DNA from: Gp6-AA40 sp964505975
GTDB taxonomy: Bacteria > Acidobacteriota > Vicinamibacteria > Vicinamibacterales > UBA2999
DNA length: 19,019 bases
Assembly: GCA_964505975.1 (NCBI GenBank)
Contig: CAZDLW010000090.1
Span: forward strand, 1-19,019
Direction of reading: 5' to 3'
Under the pieces are notes generated by a model that had not been told where the DNA came from, did not search any database, and worked only from the letters and a program-made list of their open reading frames with translations. Made by a program: the position numbers and the translations under genes. This document shows, piece after piece, positions 7,867 through 15,400 of the stretch (its first letter is position 1; every line of letters starts with the position of its first letter).

Positions 7867-10800
7867 ATGGAAAACGGATTCAGCAATGTGGAAAACGCGG
7901 CGCCCGGCCCGGCGCGACGCGGGAATCGTGCGTTTTGCGCGGCCGGCGTGATCGGACTCGTCCTGATGACCTTGGGCCAGCCGGTCGCGGCGCAGGAGCA
8001 GATGCTCTTCCCGGCCATCCACAACGTCCAGCAGGTCATCATCGACAAAATCAACAGTGAGCAGGTGCGCGTCGACGTCGCGGTCTGGTACTTCCAGGAC
8101 CGCGGCATCACGATGGCCCTCATCAACAAGTTCAAATCGGGCGTGCCGGTGCGCGTGATCGGCGATCGTGTGGCGCTCTTCGAGATCGACCCCATCACTC
8201 GCGGCGAGTTCGAGCTGCTCGCGCGCGAGGGCATTCCGATCCGGCTGCGGTATCACCCGACCTGGTTCCCGGAAATCATGCACTGGAAGTGCGGCATCTT
8301 CGTCGGCCAGAACACCGTGGAGTTCGGATCGGCCAACTGGACGCCGTTCGAGCTGGCGCCGTGGTCGTCCACGAACTTCAAGGACGAGACCGCGATGTTC
8401 AGCGACGACCCGTCTCTCGTCAGAGGCTTTCTCACCGGGTTCGACCAGATGTGGGTGAACACGACCCACTTCCTGGACTGGCCGGAGGTCTACCAGATCG
8501 AGACGGGTCAGCCCTGGACCACGCCGATGACGATCTCGCGGGCGCGCCTCGAGCCGGACTACCCCTCCCCGCCGGGCATGGTGTGGAGCCAGGGACCCGA
8601 GCTGAACAACGCGATGGCGGCCGAGATCGATCGCGAGCAGAGTGCCATCGAGATGGTGATCTACCGGCTGAGCGATCCGGTGATCACCGACGCGCTGATC
8701 CGCCGGCGCCAGGCCGGCGTGCCGGTGCGCATCTTCGTCGAGCCGCTCCAGTACCGCCAGCCGGACTGGCCGGAGTACGAGCTCACGGGCGCGAACATCG
8801 ACCGGCTGTGGATGGCGGGGGCGCAGATCAAGATCCGGACGCATGAGGGGCTCACCCACATGAAGTCGCTGATCACCTCGCACGTCGCGCTCAACGGGTC
8901 GGCGAACTTCACGCGCAACTGGCAGCGGGATCACAACTACTTCATTCCAGCCCAGGGCAAACCGTCGCTCTACTTCGCCATGAAGGACCGCTTCAACGCG
9001 ATGTGGAACGACACGGCGAACTACGCGCCGTTCCAACCGCAGCGGCCCGAAGAGCCGAGACTCCTCGGCCCCGCCAACGGCAGCACGGGCGTCTCCACCC
9101 AGCCCACGCTCGAGTGGCACCGGGCGCGGTGGGCCGTCGCGTTCGACGTCTATCTGGGGACGTCGCCAGGTGCCGCCACGTTCCAGGGGCGGGTGAACGC
9201 CGTCCTCAACGAAACTCCCCCGCTGACCTACTCCTGGAGTCCGAGCCAGCCGCTGCAGGGCGGCACCACCTACTACTGGTACGTCGTGGCACGCACGTTC
9301 GCCACCGACGCGGATCCGTCTCTCGCGCTGGGATCGGTCGTTCGCTCGTTCACGACGGGCGGCAGCAGCGGCGGTGGCGGTGGCAGCTCGACGCCGTTCA
9401 CCGGCACACCCATCGCGCTGCCGGGCACGATTGAGGCGGAGAACTTCGACAACGGCGGCGCCGGCGTGGCGTATTTCGACACGACGCCCGGGAATTCAGG
9501 CGGCCAGTACCGCTCGACCGACGTCGACATCGAGGCCACGGCGGATGCGGGCGGCGGACACAACATCGGGTGGATCGCCCCGGGCGAGTGGCTGAACTAC
9601 ACGGTCAACGTCACCGCCGCCGGAACCTACACGCTCGAATTCCGGGTCGCCTCGGCGGGAGCTGGCGGCACCTTCCACGTCGAGGTGAACGGCGTCGACA
9701 GGACGGGGCCGCTCACCATTCCGAACACCGGCGGGTGGCAGTCCTGGACCACCATCACGAAGACGGGCGTCAGCCTGAGCGCTGGCCAGCAGGTCTGGCG
9801 CGTCGTCTTCGACACGCTGGGGCCCGGTGGCGTGGTGGGGAACCTCAACTGGGTTCGTGTGGCGAGTGGCAGTGGCGGAGGAGGTGGAGGGGGCGGAAGC
9901 TCCACGCCCTTCACGGGCACGCCGATCGCGCTGCCGGGCACGATCGAGGCGGAGAACTTCGACAACGGCGGCTCGGGCGTCGCCTACTTCGATCTCACGG
10001 CGGGCAATACGGGCGGGGCCTATCGGAACACCGACGTGGACATCGCCGCCGCCGAGGACGTCGGAGGCGGCTATACGCTTGGCTGGGTCGGCGCGGGCGA
10101 GTGGCTGAACTACACGGTGAACGTGGGTACCGCCGGCACCTACGACATCGAAGCCCGGGTCGCCTCGGCGGGGGCCGGCGGGACGTTCCGAATCGAGGTG
10201 AACGGCGTCGATCGCACCGGACCGATCACGGTGGCCAACACCGGCGGCTGGCAGACCTGGACAACCATCCGCAAGACCGGTGTCAGCCTCGCCGCCGGAC
10301 AGCAGGTCTGGCGCGTGGTGATGCTGACCAACGGTGCCACGGGCGCGGTCGGCAATTTCAACTGGTTCCGCGTCGTCGCCGGGGGATCGAGTCCCCCGCC
10401 GTCAGCCCCCGAGATCGTCGTCTATGCCGCCGACGTGCCCGGCGGGAATCTGGTGGGCAACTGGGCGAAGGTGAACGACGGCACGGCGGCCGCCGGGATC
10501 AAGCTCGCGAGCTCCGACCTCGGGTTCGCCGCCACGTCAAATGCGCTCGCGTCGCCCGCCAACTACTTCGACCTCACGTTCAACGCGCAGGCGGGCGTCC
10601 GGTACCGGCTGTGGCTGCGGATGTCGGCCGCGAACAACGACAAGTTCAACGACTCGGTCTGGGTGCAGTTCTCCGGAAGCGTCAACGGCTCGGGCAGCGC
10701 GGTCTACCGCATCGGCACGACACACGGCCTGAACGTGAACCTCGCCACCACCGCCGACGGAATCCTGTCGGGCTGGGGCTGGCAGAACCGCGCCTACTGG

Positions 10801-10971
10801 CTGCCCGACACGGGCGAGATCTGGTTCGCGTCGAGCGGCACGCAGACGATGCGGGTGCAGATTCGAGAAGACGGCGTCGCCATCGATCAGATCGTCCTCA
10901 GCCCGCAGCGCTACGTCGACAGCGCGCCGGGGCCGGTGACAAACGATTCGACGATCGTTCCCAAACCGTGA
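7867..10971 (+). CDS. Secreted PLD-like protein with Fn3-like, two CBM6 and C-terminal domains
   Basis: The protein has 1034 residues. A signal peptide ends near residue 42 (VIGLVLMTLGQPVAA^QEQ). Residues about 45-390 form a two-lobed phospholipase D-like module: lobe one has HWK (His 139, Lys 141) and GSANW (154-158), lobe two has HMK (His 331, Lys 333) and GSANF (344-348). The Asp of the HKD motif is absent in both. An Fn3-like domain (about 396-497), a Gly/Ser linker, CBM6 copy one (507-666), a second Gly linker, CBM6 copy two (678-837) and a C-terminal beta-rich domain (about 845-1034) follow. PLD enzymes cleave or transfer phosphodiesters, and CBM6 binds beta-glycans or related polymers. 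Inference: it acts on, or is held by, the secreted polymer. I chose ATG 7867 because it gives a proper signal peptide; the in-frame ATG at 7762 would bury it. It overlaps the next gene by 4 bases (GTGA). Confidence 0.85.
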   Translation: MENGFSNVENAAPGPARRGNRAFCAAGVIGLVLMTLGQPVAAQEQMLFPAIHNVQQVIIDKINSEQVRVDVAVWYFQDRGITMALINKFKSGVPVRVIGDRVALFEIDPITRGEFELLAREGIPIRLRYHPTWFPEIMHWKCGIFVGQNTVEFGSANWTPFELAPWSSTNFKDETAMFSDDPSLVRGFLTGFDQMWVNTTHFLDWPEVYQIETGQPWTTPMTISRARLEPDYPSPPGMVWSQGPELNNAMAAEIDREQSAIEMVIYRLSDPVITDALIRRRQAGVPVRIFVEPLQYRQPDWPEYELTGANIDRLWMAGAQIKIRTHEGLTHMKSLITSHVALNGSANFTRNWQRDHNYFIPAQGKPSLYFAMKDRFNAMWNDTANYAPFQPQRPEEPRLLGPANGSTGVSTQPTLEWHRARWAVAFDVYLGTSPGAATFQGRVNAVLNETPPLTYSWSPSQPLQGGTTYYWYVVARTFATDADPSLALGSVVRSFTTGGSSGGGGGSSTPFTGTPIALPGTIEAENFDNGGAGVAYFDTTPGNSGGQYRSTDVDIEATADAGGGHNIGWIAPGEWLNYTVNVTAAGTYTLEFRVASAGAGGTFHVEVNGVDRTGPLTIPNTGGWQSWTTITKTGVSLSAGQQVWRVVFDTLGPGGVVGNLNWVRVASGSGGGGGGGGSSTPFTGTPIALPGTIEAENFDNGGSGVAYFDLTAGNTGGAYRNTDVDIAAAEDVGGGYTLGWVGAGEWLNYTVNVGTAGTYDIEARVASAGAGGTFRIEVNGVDRTGPITVANTGGWQTWTTIRKTGVSLAAGQQVWRVVMLTNGATGAVGNFNWFRVVAGGSSPPPSAPEIVVYAADVPGGNLVGNWAKVNDGTAAAGIKLASSDLGFAATSNALASPANYFDLTFNAQAGVRYRLWLRMSAANNDKFNDSVWVQFSGSVNGSGSAVYRIGTTHGLNVNLATTADGILSGWGWQNRAYWLPDTGEIWFASSGTQTMRVQIREDGVAIDQIVLSPQRYVDSAPGPVTNDSTIVPKP
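9385..9864 (+). repeat. CBM6-coding direct repeat, copy 1
   Basis: This segment matches 9898-10377 at a constant offset of 513 bases (171 codons) at both ends, so there is no net insertion or deletion between the copies. The first 100 bases are nearly identical apart from mostly synonymous changes; both encode STPFTGTPIALPGTIEAENF and later GEWLNYTVNV. This indicates an internal duplication that is still recent or is kept similar by gene conversion. Confidence 0.8.
9898..10377 (+). repeat. CBM6-coding direct repeat, copy 2
   Basis: This is the second copy of the CBM6 module, preceded by a Gly-rich linker encoded by GGN-rich bases at about 9868-9897. It retains the same landmarks as copy 1 (AENFDNGG, GEWLNYTVNV, RVASAGAGGTF, GVDRTGP, NTGGWQ, QQVWRVV). 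The end differs slightly (GNFNWFRVVAG against GNLNWVRVASG). Confidence 0.8.
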
Positions 10972-12530
10972 AGCACACGATTGCGCGTCCCGTCCGCAAC
11001 CTGCTGACCGGGACGCTCACCAAGTACGTCCTGCTCTTCGTGAACATCGCGATCGGCGTCGTCCTGATGCCGTTCACGATGCGTCATCTGGGACAGGCGG
11101 ACTACGGCCTCTGGATGCTCGTCGCGTCGATGACCGCCTATCTCCAGCTGCTCGATCTGGGCTATGGCAACGGGCTGGTCAGGCAGGTCACGCACGTCGA
11201 TGCCCGGGGCGACGAAGAGGCGGTGAACACGGTGCTCAGCACGTTCGCCGTCGTCTACAGCCTGCTAGGGCTGGTGGCGCTTGGCGCGATTGCCGTGCTC
11301 GCGCTGGCGGTCCTGCCACGGTTCCCCAACCTGTCGCCCGAGCAGGTCTCGAGCGCACAGTGGATCCTGGCAATTCTCGGCGCACGGGTCGCGATCGGCT
11401 TTCCCATGGGCGTGTTCGGCGCGGTGACGACGGCGCGCCAGCGGTTCGCGCTGACCACATCGATCGCCATCGTTGTCGCCCTGCTGCAGGGCGCGGCCAC
11501 CTATCTCGTCCTCAGCGCCGGGTACGGGCTCATTCCGCTGGTCGCGACGACGACCGGGATCAGCCTCGCCAGCTATGTCGCCTATGTCGCGGCTGCCCGC
11601 CACACCTTCCCCGGGATGCGGCTGTCGGTGTCCCGTTTCAGCGGGCAACAGGTCCGGGAGGTCACCGCGTTCAGCCTGTACCTGTTTCTCATCAGCATCG
11701 CCGTGCACGTAGGGACGAACGTGGACAACCTGATCATCGGCGCCTACGTGGGCACGAGCGCCATCGCGGTCTATACGGTTGCCGTCCGGCTCGCGGAGTA
11801 CCAGCGGCACCTGTGCGGGCAGTTCGCGGGCCTTTTGTTCCCGCTGGTCGTGCGCTTTCATGCGAGCGGCGACGCCGGCGCCTTGCGTGCGACGTTGCTG
11901 GACGGGACCCGCATCGGCCTGGGGCTCGTCACCGGGTTCGCTCTCGGCCTGATCGTGTTCGGCCGCGACCTCGTCCAGCTCTGGATGGGGCCCGGCTTCG
12001 ACGGCAGCATCGCGCCGCTGTACGTGCTGGCGCTGGCGAGTGTGGCGATGGTCGCGCAGGGGCCGACCGGGACGATCCTGCTGGGTACCGGCCGTCACCG
12101 GCTGGTCGCCTGGGCCTCCGTGGTGGAGATTGTCCTGAACGTCGGGCTGAGCGTCGCGCTGGTGGGCCGCCTGGGGCTGACCGGCGTCGCCATCGGAACG
12201 GCAATTCCGTATGCCTGTCTCAACCTGCTGGTGCTCATGCCAATTGCCTGCCGGAGCGTGGGCGTGGGGGCGGTCGCCTTCATCCGAGTGGCGGTGTTTC
12301 CCGCGATAGTCGCCATGCTGCCCGCGCTCGCCGCGGCCGTCGCGCTTCGCGCCGGCGGCAGCGACCCGTCGCTTTCGACGCTGCTGCTGCAGGGCTCCGT
12401 CGTCGGGCTCGTCTACGTCATGGCGTTCTGGTTGATCGGCCTGACGGCCGCCGATCGCTCGCGATACGTCACCTCGATTCGCCAGCTGGGAGGCGGCATG
12501 CCGACCGCCCCGCGTGCCGTCGCACCATGA
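10968..12530 (+). CDS. Wzx-type oligosaccharide flippase (MATE/MVF superfamily)
   Basis: This is a 520-residue integral inner-membrane protein. Hydrophobic segments follow one another through the whole length, starting with YVLLFVNIAIGVVLMPF and MRHLGQADYGLWMLVASM. The G-x-x-(D/E)-YG-x-(W/F) pattern in the first loop is typical of polysaccharide-biosynthesis flippases (Polysacc_synt family). Such proteins flip undecaprenyl-diphosphate-linked repeat units from the cytoplasmic to the periplasmic face. It starts with GTG in a GTGA overlap with the stop of the PLD-CBM6 gene, so the two are translationally coupled. The length slightly exceeds the usual 450-500 residues because of extra C-terminal hydrophobic segments. 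Substrate specificity cannot be inferred. Confidence 0.88.
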   Translation: MKHTIARPVRNLLTGTLTKYVLLFVNIAIGVVLMPFTMRHLGQADYGLWMLVASMTAYLQLLDLGYGNGLVRQVTHVDARGDEEAVNTVLSTFAVVYSLLGLVALGAIAVLALAVLPRFPNLSPEQVSSAQWILAILGARVAIGFPMGVFGAVTTARQRFALTTSIAIVVALLQGAATYLVLSAGYGLIPLVATTTGISLASYVAYVAAARHTFPGMRLSVSRFSGQQVREVTAFSLYLFLISIAVHVGTNVDNLIIGAYVGTSAIAVYTVAVRLAEYQRHLCGQFAGLLFPLVVRFHASGDAGALRATLLDGTRIGLGLVTGFALGLIVFGRDLVQLWMGPGFDGSIAPLYVLALASVAMVAQGPTGTILLGTGRHRLVAWASVVEIVLNVGLSVALVGRLGLTGVAIGTAIPYACLNLLVLMPIACRSVGVGAVAFIRVAVFPAIVAMLPALAAAVALRAGGSDPSLSTLLLQGSVVGLVYVMAFWLIGLTAADRSRYVTSIRQLGGGMPTAPRAVAP

Positions 12531-12550
12531 ACGGAAGAGGAACCAGGAAG

Positions 12551-13483
12551 ATGATGAACGCACCCACTGCGGACCATGGCGAGCGCTGGCGCGCGGCAAT
12601 GGCGCCGCGCACCGGCAACATGCGCCGCGAGCTCACCCTCGAGGCCGCCGAACACCTGGGCATTTCCTACGAGGAGGCGGAGCGCCGGGTCGACGCTTCC
12701 GGCACCGAGTTCGAGGACGAATGGCGGCGCCTGGTGGCCAATCCGCGCGACCCCCATCAGGTCGTGCGCTTCTACAACGAATCGCGCAGCGAGCTGTTCG
12801 AGCAGATTGCGTGGCACGCCAGCGAAGTCATCCACCACCGCTCACCTGTCTGTGCGGATCTCGCATCGTCGCTGCCTGGACGGGAGTTCCTGGACTACGG
12901 CTCCGGTATAGGCTCGAATGCGCTGGTATTCGGGATCGCCGGGTTCAGCGTCACGCTGGCCGATGTGGCCGACCCGCTCCGCCACTTCGCCAGGTGGCGG
13001 TGCGAACGGCGCGGCATCCCGGCGCAGGCGATCGATCTCAAGCACCAGGCGCTCGAACGGGAGCGCTACGATGTGATCACGTGCTTCGACGTTCTGGAGC
13101 ACGTGCCGAACCCGCTGGCGGCGCTCCGGTCCATTCGAGACGCCCTGCGCCCCGGTGGCATCCTCTTTCTCTACGCTCCGTTCGGCTACGACCCTGTCCG
13201 CCCCATGCACATCGTGCACGACGACTCGGTGCTCGGTCGCATCCGCTCTCTCGGCTTCGACCACCACGACGCGTGGGCCGCCGCATTTCCAGCCTACCTG
13301 TATCCGCCAACGCCGTACCGGCGCGTCGTCAGGTCACCACTCGTCAACGCCGCCTACTACGTCCGGGATGTCTGGCTGAACGGACCGGTGACGGATGCAG
13401 CCGTGAAAGCCGCGCGCGGTCTGATTCGCGGAGTCAAGGGCACAACCAGCAGGCGGATCTCGGATTCACGCGCGCGCGTCTGA
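12551..13483 (+). CDS. Class I SAM-dependent methyltransferase
   Basis: The protein has 310 residues. SAM-binding motif I is FLDYGSGIG at residues 113-121, with VTLADVADP carrying the acidic residue of motif II, ITCFDVLEHVPNP as motif IV, and LRPGGILFLYAPFGYDP as the post-motif strand. The first 110 residues are a helical N-terminal part (YEEAERRVDASGTEFEDEW), probably an acceptor-binding lid. It likely methylates a sugar hydroxyl, carboxyl or amine on the glycan; the target is unknown. I chose ATG 12551 because GGAAGAGG lies 10 bases upstream. An in-frame ATG at 12527 overlaps the flippase stop (ATGA) and would add eight residues. It is the last gene of the plus-strand operon and converges on a minus-strand methyltransferase 32 bases further on. 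Confidence 0.85.
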   Translation: MMNAPTADHGERWRAAMAPRTGNMRRELTLEAAEHLGISYEEAERRVDASGTEFEDEWRRLVANPRDPHQVVRFYNESRSELFEQIAWHASEVIHHRSPVCADLASSLPGREFLDYGSGIGSNALVFGIAGFSVTLADVADPLRHFARWRCERRGIPAQAIDLKHQALERERYDVITCFDVLEHVPNPLAALRSIRDALRPGGILFLYAPFGYDPVRPMHIVHDDSVLGRIRSLGFDHHDAWAAAFPAYLYPPTPYRRVVRSPLVNAAYYVRDVWLNGPVTDAAVKAARGLIRGVKGTTSRRISDSRARV

Positions 13484-13509
13484 CCGGGCTGCTGTATGAG
13501 ACGGGCTGC

Positions 13510-13528
13510 CGGCAACTACGAGCTGCCG
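13510..13528. terminator. Small hairpin between convergent methyltransferase genes (weak)
   Basis: CGGCAAC, loop TACGA, GCTGCCG forms a 7-bp stem with one A-C mismatch between genes that end at 13483 and 13516. There is no T-tract on either side, and the hairpin overlaps the last codons of the minus-strand gene. It could slow read-through, but it is not a standard intrinsic terminator. Confidence 0.2.
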
Positions 13529-14217
13529 CCTCGGCGAAAAACCATCAGGTTCTGATAGTAGAACTTCGCGGCGCCGCCTTGCCGCAGTTCCCGCTGCCAC
13601 ACGGCGGACGCTGCCGGGTCAAACCGCTGACCGCGCGCCTCCAGCTTCTCAACCCAGTATTCATGCGGCTGCTCGTTCACGTGGTCCACGCCGCCCTGCC
13701 CCGGGGCTGCCGCGGTGAAGACCAGCGCCGGCGCCAGCCGTGCCAGCAGCGACACATACGAGTCGGCCACGCGTTCCGGCAGATGTTCCGCAACCTCCAG
13801 GCTGAGGGCCACATCGAACGCGTCGTCGCTGCCAGCCCAGTCATCTCTTTCCAGATCGAATTTCTGCACGTCCAGGCCGCGGATCCGGCACATCTGCAGT
13901 CCGGCTTCCGAGTACTCCAGACCGAGCGTCTCACAGCCCGCCTCCCTCAGCGCTTCGAGGATCGCCCCCGTGCCGCATCCGACGTCGACGACGCGCCGGG
14001 GATGGAACTGCTCGACGACCAACTTCGAGAAGAGCGGCGCCGCCTTGGCGGCGTCCTCCTGAATCGAGTCCCGGTAGTACGCCTCGGTGTAGATCACGTC
14101 ATGTTCCGCGAACCGGCTCGTCAGTCTCTGCGCCAGCCGCGCAAGCGTTTCCTGCCGGCGAACGGATTCGGGAACCAGCGAATGGTAGATCTTGCGAAAA
14201 CTGCCATAAGCTCGCAT
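13516..14217 (-). CDS. Class I SAM-dependent methyltransferase
   Basis: The protein has 233 residues. Motif I is VVDVGCGTG at residues 76-84, followed by TLGLEYSEAGL (motif II acidic Glu), FDVALSLEVAEHLPE (motif IV) and LVFTAAAPGQGGVDHVNEQP. This last stretch with its His-x-Asn-Glu-Gln is shared by many methyltransferases of polysaccharide loci that end in NLMVF-type sequence, as this one does (YYQNLMVFRRG). ATG 14217 is supported by GAAGAGGT about 8 bases upstream. An upstream extension to 14388 in the same frame is Arg-rich and lacks family character. The stop is TAG. It lies downstream of another minus-strand methyltransferase, separated by 124 bases, and may be transcribed with it. Confidence 0.86.
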   Translation of the reverse strand: MRAYGSFRKIYHSLVPESVRRQETLARLAQRLTSRFAEHDVIYTEAYYRDSIQEDAAKAAPLFSKLVVEQFHPRRVVDVGCGTGAILEALREAGCETLGLEYSEAGLQMCRIRGLDVQKFDLERDDWAGSDDAFDVALSLEVAEHLPERVADSYVSLLARLAPALVFTAAAPGQGGVDHVNEQPHEYWVEKLEARGQRFDPAASAVWQRELRQGGAAKFYYQNLMVFRRGGSS

Positions 14218-14341
14218 TGCGTCGACCTCTTCCCCAACGGTGTTTCGCGGCAGATTCACACGGATTGATTGCGCGCGCCGCCGTGGAGACCATCGGAGAT
14301 CGTTCCGAAATCCGAAGTGGCAACCCGATTGACCTCTGGGG

Positions 14342-15172
14342 TCAGGTCTTGCGCAGGATGCACGACGCGGCTCCCGTGAGGAACTCACGCACCATCGGCA
14401 TCCTGTCGACGAGCGGGAGCCCTTTGACGGGAAAGGAATTGATGGATTCGACCGCCATGCCGCTGCCGCGAACGACGTGCTCGAAGCGCGTGAGCGTCAT
14501 CCGATTCAGGCCCCCCTCGACCTCCTCGTAGCGCTGCGCCCCGTCGTCGCGGAAGCGGGATCGGACGCGCATGACCGTGCGCTCGGAGAACAGCACGTTC
14601 ACCCAAGGCAGCTTCGTGAAGTGCACCATGTGGCTGCCGCGCGGCGAGAGCCACGGTTCCGCAAAGCTGACCACGACCAGGCCGCCCGGTCTGGCGGCCC
14701 CCCGCATCGCCTGCAACTCCGCGGCGGGGTCCGAGAAATGCTCGAAGGCGCTCAACGACAGCACGACATCGAACCGGCCGTTGAGCTCGTCAGGAATCTC
14801 GCGCGCGAACCTGACCTCTCCGCCGCAACCTTCCCGCGCCGCGAGCTCGCGCCCATGCGACAGCCGTTCCTCGGAGATGTCGATCCCCACCACCTGGCGG
14901 GCGCCTCGTTTGCGCATGGCCACGGCCTGCCAGCCGTGGCCGCAGCCGTAGTCGAGCACCCGCCGGCCGCGGACGAGCCCCTGGAAGTCCGGAATCGTCT
15001 TCGTGGCGAAGTTCAACGCGTTGTCCAGCGTGTAGCTCGCGGTGGTGATCCGGTAGTCGCCGGTGCCCGGCTTCCGGCACAAGAGGAGCAACAGGCGCTC
15101 GCCGAACGTCTCCGGCACGCCGACCGTTCGGTCAGCCGTCTGCTCGTGGTGAGTGGACATGCTTCGCAACAT
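14342..15172 (-). CDS. Class I SAM-dependent methyltransferase
   Basis: The protein has 276 residues. Motif I is VLDYGCGHG at residues 72-80, then VVGIDISEERL (motif II), FDVVLSLSAFEHFSDP (motif IV) and ARPGGLVVVSFAEPW. A C-terminal region (GGLNRMTLTRFEHVV) probably contributes to substrate binding. Aromatic and charged residues after the motif IV strand (HMVHFTKLPWVN) suggest a closed active site. Two in-frame ATGs, 15172 and 15160, are possible and neither has a strong ribosome site; I give the longer form. A still longer frame to 15487 is rejected for lack of family character. It is divergent from the glycosyltransferase starting at 15401, with 228 bases between them in which I see no clear promoter. 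Confidence 0.84.
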   Translation of the reverse strand: MLRSMSTHHEQTADRTVGVPETFGERLLLLLCRKPGTGDYRITTASYTLDNALNFATKTIPDFQGLVRGRRVLDYGCGHGWQAVAMRKRGARQVVGIDISEERLSHGRELAAREGCGGEVRFAREIPDELNGRFDVVLSLSAFEHFSDPAAELQAMRGAARPGGLVVVSFAEPWLSPRGSHMVHFTKLPWVNVLFSERTVMRVRSRFRDDGAQRYEEVEGGLNRMTLTRFEHVVRGSGMAVESINSFPVKGLPLVDRMPMVREFLTGAASCILRKT

Positions 15173-15400
15173 GCTGAATTCACGCGCCCAGACAACGGAT
15201 GCCAGTCTGCAGCAAGCCGGCGGCACGTTCCAACAGGTGTCCGACTGCATGACCCGTTCCAGACGAGATGGGAATAAGGACATCCAGATCAGCGAGGCCG
15301 CAGTGATCTCCTGAGAATTGTTCGAGCCGTTCGGCACGCCCCCGGTCTCGGCGCAGCAATTGCACGGGCAGGGTCGAAGGTCTGCCGTTCTTCGACTCCC

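Noticed and set aside
6303..8234. 643-residue open frame on the minus strand
   Set aside because: It lies antisense to the two GT2 genes and the PLD gene start, is rich in Arg/Pro/Ser, and has no domain-like pattern; the opposite strand carries clear families.
7849..9120. 423-residue open frame on the minus strand
   Set aside because: It is antisense to the PLD domain and has the low-complexity Arg/Val/Asp/His composition expected of a GC-rich shadow frame.
9286..9305. TGGCAC followed by a TTCG, resembling a sigma-54 site
   Set aside because: It lies inside the Fn3-like coding region and lacks the required TTGC at -12.
9570..10967. Long upstream extension of the flippase frame
   Set aside because: The frame is open by chance across the CBM6 region and translates to Arg/Gly/His-rich sequence; the flippase begins naturally at GTG 10968.
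11265..12599. 444-residue open frame on the minus strand
   Set aside because: It is antisense to the flippase gene; a His/Gln/Arg/Asp-rich translation without motifs is a mirror of hydrophobic codons on the other strand.
15356..15363. GCAATTGC palindrome in the divergent region before the third GT2 gene
   Set aside because: It is too short to distinguish from chance, and no promoter elements are aligned with it.
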